Source: a virus
DNA: 20,324 nucleotides
IMG/VR virus record: IMGVR_UViG_3300021957_000411
Location: 1-20,324 of that record
Direction: 5' to 3' (one strand)
Part shown: in pieces, positions 1 to 5,204 of the stretch
Layout: every line of letters begins with the position of its first letter
Position numbering within the stretch: the first letter of the stretch is position 1
Notes under the pieces: generated by a model
Database searches by the model: none
The model's input: only the letters and a program-made list of their open reading frames with translations
What the model was told of the DNA's origin: nothing
Translations under genes and position numbers: made by a program

Positions 1-481
1 CATCGATTGAGTATTTCTTTGGATCATGCGGCCCCTCAAGCCTCTCCACTGCATCCAACCCTATTTTGTCAATTAAGTTTGGACGATATTCAACTAAATT
101 ACCACTTTTATGATTATTGCAAACGCTGCATTGCTTATGGGTATTTTGCTCATCGAACCGTAAGGCAGCAGAGTGCCCGCCAACGCTCATGTAGTGACCG
201 GCATGGTATTGGCCTGTGTGATGACGCTTGCAGCTTATACACGGATCTCTGTGGTCTCTACTTCGTATATACTTGTTAAACTCCGTCTGAACGCGCTTTA
301 TCCAGTAGCCTCGATCCTTCTCTCTAGCCTTTTTCTTCTCTTGCCTGACAGATCTTTTGGTAAGCCGAGACGCTTCTTGTTTCCCAAACAGTATGATGCA
401 ATCCATGCTGTTGCACGTTTTCTGGAAGCTAGTGAACTCTGGGCTGAACGCGGTAGAGCAAATCTTACATTTCTTTGGCAT
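1..481 (-). CDS. ninG: NinG (Rap)-like recombination endonuclease, partial at left edge
   Basis: Reading from an ATG at 481 leftward gives 160 open codons that run off the window, so the C-terminus is missing. The protein has two cysteine/histidine clusters: C5-x2-C8 with C23 and C28, and then C81-x2-C84, H93, H96, C118-x2-C121 and H124. Between them is a basic, charged linker (residues 42-57). The second cluster, including the motif GQYHAGHY and the later KQCSVCNNHKSGN, is the signature of the lambda NinG (Rap) family. These are zinc-containing, structure-specific nucleases that act on recombination branch points. A ribosome site (GAGAGAAAGG) lies just upstream of the ATG. The gene follows the NinB-like gene by 38 bases, the same relative order as in the lambda nin region. 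Family call is strong; activity is inferred. Confidence 0.9.
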   Translation of the reverse strand, partial: MPKKCKICSTAFSPEFTSFQKTCNSMDCIILFGKQEASRLTKRSVRQEKKKAREKDRGYWIKRVQTEFNKYIRSRDHRDPCISCKRHHTGQYHAGHYMSVGGHSAALRFDEQNTHKQCSVCNNHKSGNLVEYRPNLIDKIGLDAVERLEGPHDPKKYSID

Positions 482-519
482 ACCCTTTCTCTCTAAATAT
501 CTCAGCCGCTAAGGATATG

Positions 520-1077
520 TTATTTTTTCGGCAAGTCCCAAGTGTGAGGGTTGGTTAGCTCAAATCCCAACCCTTCAAAGTGCTGCTTAACCTCGTCTAA
601 GAATGCGCCATGTTGCGCGATGTTCATTGCGGAGGTTACAGGGAAATCGAACGGCTCTACCATCAATTCTAGCTTTTGCTCGTAAGGCATTGGCCTGATT
701 ATTCTGTCGTACTTTGCTCGATACTCTGGGCTGTCGCGTCTTAGAATCGGAACGCCAAAGTGCAACTTGCAATAGGCCCGATACTCCCACGCCTTCTGAT
801 CGCCCTGCGACTCTGCATCCCTAAACCATTGCCATTGAGTCCTGTTTTGAGACAACGACCTTGATCTCGACGCCTTCTTGATAACTACGTCTATGGGATA
901 CTGTAGCTCGATTTGCTGAAGCGTTGTCAACAAGCTGTTCTTGTCTCCCTCGTCATGCAGGACCATGTGTATCTCAGACGCTGACAGAAGACCCCCACTG
1001 TTACCATTACCTAGTGTTTTAATTTCTGCGAGACGTTGTTTTTGGCGGTCTACCGCCTTTTGCGAGGCCTTTCTCAT
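520..1077 (-). CDS. NinB-like recombination mediator protein
   Basis: The 185-residue product has a core that resembles lambda NinB (Orf), a recombination mediator that binds ssDNA and SSB. The matching features are a strand ending in VVIKKASRSRSLSQNR (about residues 64-79, compare the RSLDQNRKLW motif of NinB), a tryptophan-rich helix after it, and a C-terminal helical segment (about 146-175). About 50 extra residues precede the core. The start codon overlaps the upstream stop as ATGA (1074-1077) and has no clear Shine-Dalgarno, which suggests translational coupling. A later in-frame ATG at 966 would remove most of the extension and cannot be excluded. NinG lies directly downstream, which supports the assignment. 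Similarity is judged by eye, so an unrelated phage family with the same layout remains possible. Confidence 0.65.
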   Translation of the reverse strand: MRKASQKAVDRQKQRLAEIKTLGNGNSGGLLSASEIHMVLHDEGDKNSLLTTLQQIELQYPIDVVIKKASRSRSLSQNRTQWQWFRDAESQGDQKAWEYRAYCKLHFGVPILRRDSPEYRAKYDRIIRPMPYEQKLELMVEPFDFPVTSAMNIAQHGAFLDEVKQHFEGLGFELTNPHTWDLPKK

Positions 1078-1547
1078 CGTAGTTGTGCAAACATTGCTTT
1101 AGTTTCCTCTATCTGCTCGTCGGTCACTTCGTATAGTGACTTTTCCCCGGTGACACAAACTTCATGGTGATGACGAGTGAATGCGTATGATCTACACACG
1201 TCACACATCCTAGTATCCTTTGTTGGTCTATGGGCTGGCTCTAGCTTTATCTCGTCGAGCAACTCCTTGAACTCGCCCAAGGTAGGCGCAAACTTCTTAA
1301 ACTTGTGAACGACCTCCAAGGTTGCTTTGTTCATCAACGCCTGATCGTAGTCCTTGAGGTATGACCACCACATCTTTTTAGTAGATGCGATGTCCTCATT
1401 GGAGGTGTCATTCAGGAACGACGGATAGTTCAATCTCATCACGCCAAACAACTGATTTATGTGCGACTTATCTAGCTCCTCACCAGTCCGTACTTGTGGC
1501 GATCTTCGTTGCGCTGTGACGGCGTTGCTGACGATTCTTGTGCTCAT
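1074..1547 (-). CDS. Probable replicative helicase loader (G39P / lambda-P type)
   Basis: The preferred ATG at 1547 has GGAAG seven bases upstream and gives 157 residues. In-frame ATGs at 1565 and 1583 lie deeper inside the upstream gene. The central part (about residues 25-95) is helical, with the pattern LNYPSF, then WWSYLKDYD, then FAPTLGEFKELL. This resembles the short helix bundles of phage helicase loaders such as G39P, where a phrase like 'FPPTPGEI' ends the bundle. The C-terminal part has C-x2-C and a histidine-rich HHHEVC stretch, so a small zinc site is possible. The gene overlaps the end of the initiator gene by 68 bases and ends in an ATGA overlap with the NinB-like gene. Its position directly after the initiator matches the O-then-P arrangement of lambda-like phages. 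Function is inferred from position and shape. Confidence 0.5.
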   Translation of the reverse strand: MSTRIVSNAVTAQRRSPQVRTGEELDKSHINQLFGVMRLNYPSFLNDTSNEDIASTKKMWWSYLKDYDQALMNKATLEVVHKFKKFAPTLGEFKELLDEIKLEPAHRPTKDTRMCDVCRSYAFTRHHHEVCVTGEKSLYEVTDEQIEETKAMFAQLR

Positions 1548-2190
1548 ATATTGTCTTCCATCCATTGCTATTTGCCTCCTCAAATAATGTTTTTATGTCT
1601 TCTCCGTTCTGAGAAAATTCCTCTGCCCTGCTCGCCAAAGTCGCCAATGCCCTTGCGGTATTGTTGGCCTTTAACTTTACCCTAGTCTTTAAGAATTCAT
1701 TCCATAACTGCCTATCAACCCCCAGTGCGGTAACGCGCTGGAAGATAGCTTTTATCTTTCTCTTTTCTGTATCTGCTTCTGTATCTGTATCTGTATCTGT
1801 ATCTTGGGTCGTCACCTTAGCGTTTTGGTGACGTTTTGGTTCCGTCACGCTTTTGCTAACCTTTTGTTTTTCCCGGTATTTTCTCTGACGTTCTTTGCTG
1901 GAATCCGACTTGTATTGTCGTTCTTCCCACTTGATGACATCCCAATTCTTATCAACCAAATTAACGTCTTTAAGACGCTTCTTTAGCTCATCAAGGGCGG
2001 GTAGTTGTAAGCCTAATTTGACTGCCAACGATCTGTTGACAAACTCTGCATCTGCGTTCTCAAAGATGCCTGATTGCTTGCACGCCATAATTGCTATGAA
2101 ATGCCATCGATCCTCGAATGCAAGTAGCCGCATCTTGTGGTTATCGACAATATTCGTGTATACTCTGAACCAAGGTAAACCATCTGACAT
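1480..2190 (-). CDS. Phage replication initiator / replisome organiser (O-like)
   Basis: The ATG at 2190 is chosen because GGAG sits five bases upstream. The longer frame to 2283 would read through a hairpin. The product has 236 residues in three parts. Residues 1-85 form a winged-helix-like domain of the type that starts many phage replication proteins, with WFRVYTNIVDNHKM near the front. This is followed by the common linker phrase WEERQYKSDSSKERQRKYREKQK (from about residue 86). Residues 110-145 are a low-complexity linker with DTDTDTDT. Residues 145-236 are a second helical domain with LWNEFLKTRVKLK and NGWKTIYEHK, a pattern frequent at the C-terminus of phage initiators. It likely binds the origin and recruits the helicase through the loader encoded next. 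The linker-coding DNA carries repeats that may be the origin itself. Confidence 0.7.
   Translation of the reverse strand: MSDGLPWFRVYTNIVDNHKMRLLAFEDRWHFIAIMACKQSGIFENADAEFVNRSLAVKLGLQLPALDELKKRLKDVNLVDKNWDVIKWEERQYKSDSSKERQRKYREKQKVSKSVTEPKRHQNAKVTTQDTDTDTDTEADTEKRKIKAIFQRVTALGVDRQLWNEFLKTRVKLKANNTARALATLASRAEEFSQNGEDIKTLFEEANSNGWKTIYEHKNRQQRRHSATKIATSTDW
1767..1848. repeat. Hexamer and 11-bp-spaced repeats, candidate replication origin
   Basis: On the + strand, six hexamers run from 1767 to 1802: five are CTGTAT, one is CTGCTT, and the last four are contiguous. Beside them, CGTTTTGGT occurs twice (1821-1829 and 1832-1840), spaced exactly 11 bases apart, about one helical turn. GTCACC at 1811 pairs with GGTGAC at 1827-1832, and another GTCAC is at 1844. 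The flanking DNA is rich in pyrimidine and T. All of it lies in the linker-coding part of the initiator gene, where lambda carries its iterons in gene O. The hexamers alone could simply reflect the Asp-Thr linker; the CGTTTTGGT pair is harder to explain that way. An origin role is inferred. Confidence 0.4.
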
Positions 2191-2245
2191 AACTGCTCCG
2201 TTTTGTTCCTTCGTTGCCTTTGCTTCCTGTTCCGAAGAAGCTATT

Positions 2246-2271
2246 AGCCCCCTTAATTGGGGGCTTTTTTT
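2246..2271 (+). terminator. Intrinsic terminator acting on rightward RNA
   Basis: AGCCCCC (2246-2252) and GGGGGCT (2259-2265) form a perfect seven-pair stem around TTAATT. Seven T residues (2265-2271) follow on the + strand. On the - strand the hairpin is followed by AATAGC, so it lacks a U-tract there. It lies between the stop of the repressor gene and the ribosome site of the replication initiator, both leftward genes. It therefore terminates antisense RNA rather than the local mRNA, although in the leftward mRNA the hairpin could still shape translation or decay. Confidence 0.75.
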
Positions 2272-2465
2272 CACCGCTCCCAAATGGTCTTGGTATTGAC
2301 CGACTCGATACGATCAATCTCAAAATCATCGGAACAATGTACCCAAGTCTCTCGACAGTTAGCCCAGTACCAGACCTTTTGCCTGGAGCAGCCCATCAGC
2401 CTAGCGACATCGCTAAACGACTTGCCTGATTCTTCGCAAAAGAATGTCAATTGCATCTTATTCAT
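2271..2465 (-). CDS. Small Cro-like HTH repressor
   Basis: The ATG at 2465 is preceded by GGAGGGACTT, a strong Shine-Dalgarno at five bases, and gives 64 residues. The open frame reaches further up (to 2567) but would cross both promoters. Residues 16-35 read as a helix-turn-helix: SFSDVARLMG, then CSRQKVWYWA. The style is that of Cro and YdaS-type phage repressors, which are about 60-75 residues. A C-terminal acidic and hydrophobic tail follows and could support dimers. The gene is the first of the leftward replication operon and sits opposite the rightward recombination operon, the classical position for a regulator of the divergent promoters. No larger CI-type repressor is in the window. 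Confidence 0.7.
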   Translation of the reverse strand: MNKMQLTFFCEESGKSFSDVARLMGCSRQKVWYWANCRETWVHCSDDFEIDRIESVNTKTIWER

Positions 2466-2489
2466 AAGTCCCTCCATTTGTTCCTGCGA

Positions 2490-2518
2490 ATTATAAGCAC
2501 AAAAAACTTGTCTCGTAA
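2490..2518 (-). promoter_or_regulatory. Leftward promoter for the repressor-replication operon
   Basis: The - strand has TATAAT (2495-2490), a perfect -10 box. A weak -35 box, TTACGA (2518-2513), lies 17 bases upstream. The expected start is near 2483, leaving a leader of about 18 bases that holds the GGAGG ribosome site at 2475-2471. The -35 region lies inside the candidate operator. Confidence 0.6.
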
Positions 2519-2529
2519 AGTCTTGACAA
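2508..2529. promoter_or_regulatory. Candidate operator, TTGTC-N12-GACAA
   Basis: TTGTC at 2508-2512 and GACAA at 2525-2529 form an inverted repeat with a 12-base, non-symmetric centre. The right half overlaps the -35 box of the rightward promoter, and the left half overlaps the -35 region of the leftward one. Bound protein could affect both promoters. The adjacent 64-residue HTH protein is the obvious candidate ligand. Only one such site is seen, and five-base half sites can occur by chance. Confidence 0.4.
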
Positions 2530-2551
2530 TGCTTTTTGTAAAATATATATT
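2523..2551 (+). promoter_or_regulatory. Strong sigma70-type rightward promoter
   Basis: A consensus -35 box TTGACA (2523-2528) is followed after 17 bases by TATATT (2546-2551), in an A/T-rich stretch. Transcription should start near 2558 and run into the gene at 2581, whose GGAG ribosome site is at 2571-2574. It would drive the annealing protein, SSB-like and zinc-ribbon genes as one operon. Confidence 0.8.
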
Positions 2552-2580
2552 TAACGGGCATTAACAAAACGGAGAAAACA

Positions 2581-2796
2581 ATGCGTATAGAAAAAGGTGT
2601 TCCATACCCGAAGCCAGTACCGACAAGTAGGATTGACTATTCAGTTCTTGATGACATGGAGGTCAATGATTCTGTGTACTGCGAAAGTCAAAACGTAGAA
2701 ATTTGGCGGTACATGAAGAACAAAGGTTGGACTGTTGCCTCGAAGTATTATCAAGTGGAAGGAAAGCGCCACATGCGAACTTGGAGGATGTCATGA
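2581..2796 (+). CDS. Small uncharacterised early phage protein
   Basis: The 71-residue product starts MRIEKGVPYPKP and later has the phrase DDMEVNDSVY. It ends in a basic segment with W-rich spacing (WRYMKNKGWTVASKYY and RTWRMS). This pattern is common among small early phage proteins that lie near recombination and regulatory genes, but no function is known to me. The ribosome site GGAG lies six bases before the ATG. It is the first gene of the rightward operon and overlaps the next gene by the ATGA motif at 2793-2796. It is soluble by composition, with no membrane segment. Confidence 0.75.
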   Translation: MRIEKGVPYPKPVPTSRIDYSVLDDMEVNDSVYCESQNVEIWRYMKNKGWTVASKYYQVEGKRHMRTWRMS

Positions 2797-3566
2797 GCGA
2801 CAGCAAAGCGCATAACGTGTTTAGAAACCTTGCCTCAATTGATGTCAACAAGCACACATCCAAGAAGGGTAAATTTACATACCTAAGTTGGACATGGGCA
2901 TGGGCGACCTTGATGGAGGAATACCCAGAATCAACCTATGAATTCCTGCCGAACGAGATCCATAACGACGAGTCAGTAACTGTACACTGTACTGTGACGG
3001 TTGAAGGCATCAGCAGAACGATGTGGCTTGCTGTAATGGATAACAACAACCGCGCCATCAAGAACCCGTCATCTACCGACATTGCGAACAACAAGATGCG
3101 TTGTTTAGTCAAAGCGTTGGCGATGTTTGGTCTAGGGCATTATATCTATGCAGGGGAATCAATGCCTGAAGTTGACTTGTACTCAGAGCTTCATCTTGTC
3201 CTTAAAAGCGGCAGTTCTTTAGATCTTCTTGATCATTTGGACCGGCTGTCTGATACAGAGCAAGCAGAGGCCTTTAACGGCGCTCCTAAAGGCCAGAAGC
3301 AAGCGTTTAAAGACCAAGTAAGGGTTGCTACCAAGGCTGCTCACGATGCCTTAGACGGCATTACAGCAGACCTAAGGGAGCTGATGAAAGATGATGATAA
3401 ATCGGGTCTTGACGAGGTGTGGGATGACACCACACCGTTACAGAAAAAACTTATTGGTGCTCGGTTTACGGCGGCAGAAAAACATGCCTTCAAAGCTATT
3501 AGAGCTGCTGGAGATGTTGAGGCCCCAGAAGGCGTTATCCATTATTTAGAAAAGAAAGGAGAGTAA
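2793..3566 (+). CDS. Single-strand annealing protein, Sak3 / DUF1071 type
   Basis: The ATG at 2793 is chosen because GGAGG is five bases upstream and the start overlaps the previous stop as ATGA. An earlier in-frame ATG at 2703 lies within the previous gene. The product has 257 residues. The N-terminal domain (about 1-130) carries the hallmarks of the Sak3/DUF1071 recombinase family: FRNLASIDVNKHT, then a YLSWTWAWATL segment, the IKNPSSTDIANNKMRCLVKA stretch, and AMFGLGHYIYAGE. Members anneal complementary ssDNA during phage recombination and replication. The rest (130-257) is charged and helical and is likely a partner-binding tail. The SSB-like gene follows two bases later, the usual pairing of an annealing protein and its SSB. 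Confidence 0.85.
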   Translation: MSDSKAHNVFRNLASIDVNKHTSKKGKFTYLSWTWAWATLMEEYPESTYEFLPNEIHNDESVTVHCTVTVEGISRTMWLAVMDNNNRAIKNPSSTDIANNKMRCLVKALAMFGLGHYIYAGESMPEVDLYSELHLVLKSGSSLDLLDHLDRLSDTEQAEAFNGAPKGQKQAFKDQVRVATKAAHDALDGITADLRELMKDDDKSGLDEVWDDTTPLQKKLIGARFTAAEKHAFKAIRAAGDVEAPEGVIHYLEKKGE

Positions 3567-3567
3567 A

Positions 3568-3885
3568 ATGAGTACAGTGGGAATTAATTTGTCAATCGAC
3601 GTTACAAAGCTCAGAAAAGAGCGGCTTTATAAGGGGAAGAAAGGCACTTATGCCGATCTAACTGTCTTCGTCAATAGCGATAAAGATGATTACGGCAAGA
3701 ACGGCAGCATCATGGAGTCGCTGTCTCAAGAAGAAAGGGATTCTGGGGCTGACAAGAACTGGCTAGGGGATGCCAAGGTCTTCTGGAGCGACTCAGGCGA
3801 GTTTAAGCAAGCTCCGAAGCAGGATGCGGCACCAGCTCATCATAAGCCAGCTACAGATGAGTTTGACGATGACATTCCTTTTTAA
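3568..3885 (+). CDS. Phage SSB-like ssDNA-binding protein with DDDIPF tip
   Basis: The 105-residue product has a short N-terminal beta-rich region (about 1-75, with LSIDVTKLRKERLYKGKKG and YADLTVFVN) that fits a reduced OB-fold-like ssDNA-binding domain. A Pro/Ala/His linker (80-95) follows, and the protein ends in FDDDIPF. The acidic, proline-phenylalanine tip is the docking tail by which SSB proteins recruit recombination and replication enzymes. AAGGAG precedes the ATG. It is shorter than bacterial SSB (about 170 residues), which is normal for phage versions. The last 17 bases also encode the start of the next gene, so the acidic tip and the neighbour's N-terminus share DNA. Confidence 0.75.
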   Translation: MSTVGINLSIDVTKLRKERLYKGKKGTYADLTVFVNSDKDDYGKNGSIMESLSQEERDSGADKNWLGDAKVFWSDSGEFKQAPKQDAAPAHHKPATDEFDDDIPF

Positions 3886-4027
3886 GCCGTCTTGCGGTTA
3901 TTGCGGAAAGCCTGTTAGGAGAGATTTTAAGATCTGCTCCAGATGCAGGGAAAAGAAACGAAGAAGCCCAGCAGACCTGTCAATGTCCGCTAACGCTAAT
4001 AAATGGCTCCAAAGGAGTTGGGGGTGA
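3869..4027 (+). CDS. Small zinc-ribbon protein overlapping the SSB-like gene
   Basis: An ATG at 3869 gives a 52-residue protein in the -2/+1 frame relative to the SSB-like gene, overlapping its last 17 bases. It has two CxxC knuckles, C9-x2-C12 and C23-x2-C26, spaced as in a zinc ribbon. A very basic stretch (REKKRR) comes next and a tryptophan-containing tail ends the protein. It could bind nucleic acid or another early protein. The ribosome site is weak, so expression probably depends on coupling to the SSB-like gene. A longer frame from 3770 exists but would lie almost wholly inside the SSB-like gene. The ordered cysteines make a chance frame unlikely, but function is unknown. Confidence 0.55.
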   Translation: MTFLFKPSCGYCGKPVRRDFKICSRCREKKRRSPADLSMSANANKWLQRSWG

Positions 4028-4095
4028 TTATTCAAGGAATCGAACCTTGATACGACCGTGAGGGAAGGAGGGGAATCGTAGGCCCAGCCATAATC
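4025..4095 (-). ncRNA. tRNA-like structured element (T-arm plus acceptor-like stem)
   Basis: Read on the - strand from 4095, the 71-base element starts GATTATG and ends AATAATCA. Six of seven acceptor-like pairs form. A perfect T-arm follows the canon: stem CAAGG/CCTTG (4049-4033) around the loop TTCGATT, with TTCGA as in real tRNAs. A third stem, TACGA/TCGTA (4080-4076 with 4055-4051), encloses a 20-base pyrimidine-rich loop. No acceptable D-arm or seven-base anticodon loop can be drawn, so it is not a standard tRNA. It lies between convergent gene blocks, just after the tail/lysis genes on the - strand, and overlaps the stop codon of the zinc-ribbon gene on the + strand. It could be a processing signal, a tRNA relic or the core of an attachment site. 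Confidence 0.5.
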
Positions 4096-4122
4096 AATTT
4101 GGTAGGGCTTGCGAAACCCGTT

Positions 4123-4521
4123 TTAACTGTCTCTATGCACCGCGTTTTTTTTCTCGTATGACCTCATTGCTCCTAATCCTAGCATACCCATCAGCACAGG
4201 CATCATGGTTTCTAGGGGGACTAAAGGTATAACTATGTCTATACCTAACAAGGCCAAGACAAAGTTGCTAAATGGGATAGTAATAAAGTTCCCAAACATT
4301 CCTAAAACGCAAACCCAACCCACTGCGGGTCGCCATCCGGACACAAACAGCGACTTGTGGGCTGCTTCAACCTGATTGATAGCCATCTGCCCTTTAGCAA
4401 GCTCTTGAGCGTGTTGATCGGCCATTGTGGCGAGATCATGCGCCAGCCTAGCCTTCTGGTCTTTGTCCTCAATAAACTTGTCCAGCAATCCTGTAACTGG
4501 GCCTATAAGAGCCTGTATCAC
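4123..4521 (-). CDS. Holin, 3-TM superfamily (GTA-holin-like)
   Basis: The start is GTG at 4521, overlapping the upstream stop (GTGA). The 132-residue product has an amphipathic N-terminal half (1-58) and then the phrase SGWRPAVGWVCVLGM, the mark of the 3TM holin family found in gene transfer agents and marine phages. Hydrophobic segments lie at about 61-82, 84-103 and 105-118, followed by a basic end (RSYEKKN). Holins form the membrane lesion that times lysis. It is the last leftward gene of the right arm, next to the convergent recombination operon. The family call is firm. Confidence 0.85.
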   Translation of the reverse strand: MIQALIGPVTGLLDKFIEDKDQKARLAHDLATMADQHAQELAKGQMAINQVEAAHKSLFVSGWRPAVGWVCVLGMFGNFITIPFSNFVLALLGIDIVIPLVPLETMMPVLMGMLGLGAMRSYEKKNAVHRDS

Positions 4522-4670
4522 TGCTTGGCCTTGCCGACATTAAGTGCGAACATTTCCAGCACCTTGTAAATCTTGCCTATGACGGCATCGTCTTTAGGTG
4601 TAGGGGTTACTGCACAAATTGCGCTAGCGAGGGCCACCAACATTGTCGCTATCTCTAAGTATTCCAGCAT
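4518..4670 (-). CDS. 50-residue membrane-associated protein in lysis cassette
   Basis: The ATG at 4670 has GGAG six bases upstream and gives 50 residues. The N-terminal half (MLEYLEIATMLVALASAICAV) is one hydrophobic helix. The rest, with PTPKDDAVIGKIYKVLEMFALN and a basic tail, is a short amphipathic helix. It overlaps the previous gene by 47 bases in a different frame and runs into the GTG start of the holin (overlap GTGA). The strong ribosome site and the double coupling argue that it is real despite its size. It may be a holin partner or antiholin; no family is certain. Confidence 0.7.
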   Translation of the reverse strand: MLEYLEIATMLVALASAICAVTPTPKDDAVIGKIYKVLEMFALNVGKAKQ

Positions 4671-4812
4671 ATTGTTCTCCAATTTCGCAAGCCGTTACTA
4701 TCTTGCCGTAGTTTAGTTTTTCCGCCGCCACTTCACACTGTTCTAGGGTGTCAAACTCTATCCGATCAGGAGACACCCAGCTCCCGATCATGATGATTAA
4801 AATAACCTTCAT
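4624..4812 (-). CDS. 62-residue small exported or membrane-anchored protein
   Basis: The product opens with MKVILIIMIGSWVSP, a short hydrophobic leader that could be a signal peptide or an anchor. The soluble remainder has two cysteines (C26 and C42), which could form a disulfide in the periplasm, and the phrase FDTLEQCEVAAEKL. The layout recalls small DUF1482-like phage proteins. Its ATG overlaps the upstream stop (ATGA at 4809-4812). It sits in the lysis cassette, so an accessory lysis or exclusion role is possible but unproven. Confidence 0.65.
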   Translation of the reverse strand: MKVILIIMIGSWVSPDRIEFDTLEQCEVAAEKLNYGKIVTACEIGEQYAGILRDSDNVGGPR

Positions 4813-5204
4813 TTGTTTGTTTTTAGTTCCTCTACTTCGTTCTCTAGGTATTCCAGCCTAATTTCTTGTGCGTAGTTGGTTCTTATTGACTCTTGAACTT
4901 CCGCAGGAGGTGCCCAGTTGTTCCTGAAATCGGTATTGAGGCCAACAACCTTTTCCAGCGCAGAAATCTGGCTGTTCTGCAATAGATCATCAGGTAACGC
5001 GCCTAACTCACCTCTAGGCCACTTAACACGAAACTCTGAGTTCATCTTCAGATCTACTTCTAGAATCGTCATCTGACGTTCTAGGACGCTGATACGGTTA
5101 GTCACTTCGGTATAAGCAAAAACGGCAACTACTACGCCAGCAATAATGGCCACTAGGTTCCGAATCGGAATCTCTATGGTCGTGTTGTCGTTGATTTCAG
5201 GCAT
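4809..5204 (-). CDS. Membrane-anchored coiled-coil protein with 35-residue repeat
   Basis: The ATG at 5204 overlaps the upstream stop (TAATG), so it is preferred to an earlier start at 5237 inside the neighbouring gene. The 131-residue protein has a short polar N-terminus, one membrane helix (about 14-31), a coiled coil (33-53), and then two tandem repeats with a 35-residue period. N55, F58-R59 and W62 recur as N90, F93-R94 and W97, and I80 recurs as I115. The end (115-131) is again coiled coil. The topology, a single N-terminal anchor plus a long periplasmic coil, is like an inner-membrane spanin, but the repeats are not typical of spanins. Function is uncertain. Confidence 0.7.
   Translation of the reverse strand: MPEINDNTTIEIPIRNLVAIIAGVVVAVFAYTEVTNRISVLERQMTILEVDLKMNSEFRVKWPRGELGALPDDLLQNSQISALEKVVGLNTDFRNNWAPPAEVQESIRTNYAQEIRLEYLENEVEELKTNK

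Noticed and set aside
7-496. Two rightward open frames at the left edge (7-279 and 173-496)
   Set aside because: They lie opposite the NinG-like frame, whose zinc motifs are clear. They have no ribosome sites and no recognisable protein features.
1767-1802. CRISPR-like or mobile-element repeats
   Set aside because: The units are six bases, contiguous and in frame within the initiator gene, so they are a microsatellite or iteron-like run and not a CRISPR array.
2190-2283. Extended start of the replication initiator at 2283
   Set aside because: The extension would translate the terminator hairpin and lacks a ribosome site, while the ATG at 2190 has GGAG at five bases.
4025-4095. Calling a functional, decodable tRNA
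   Set aside because: All placements of a 5+7+5 anticodon arm leave at most two pairs, and the D-arm lacks the GG of the loop. Only the T-arm and acceptor fit.
4104-4124. Hairpin GGGCTTGCGAAACCC followed by GTTTT as a terminator for the rightward operon
   Set aside because: The stem has a C-A mismatch, only five pairs, and a short T run. It is too weak to call, though some terminator for the convergent operons is expected near here.
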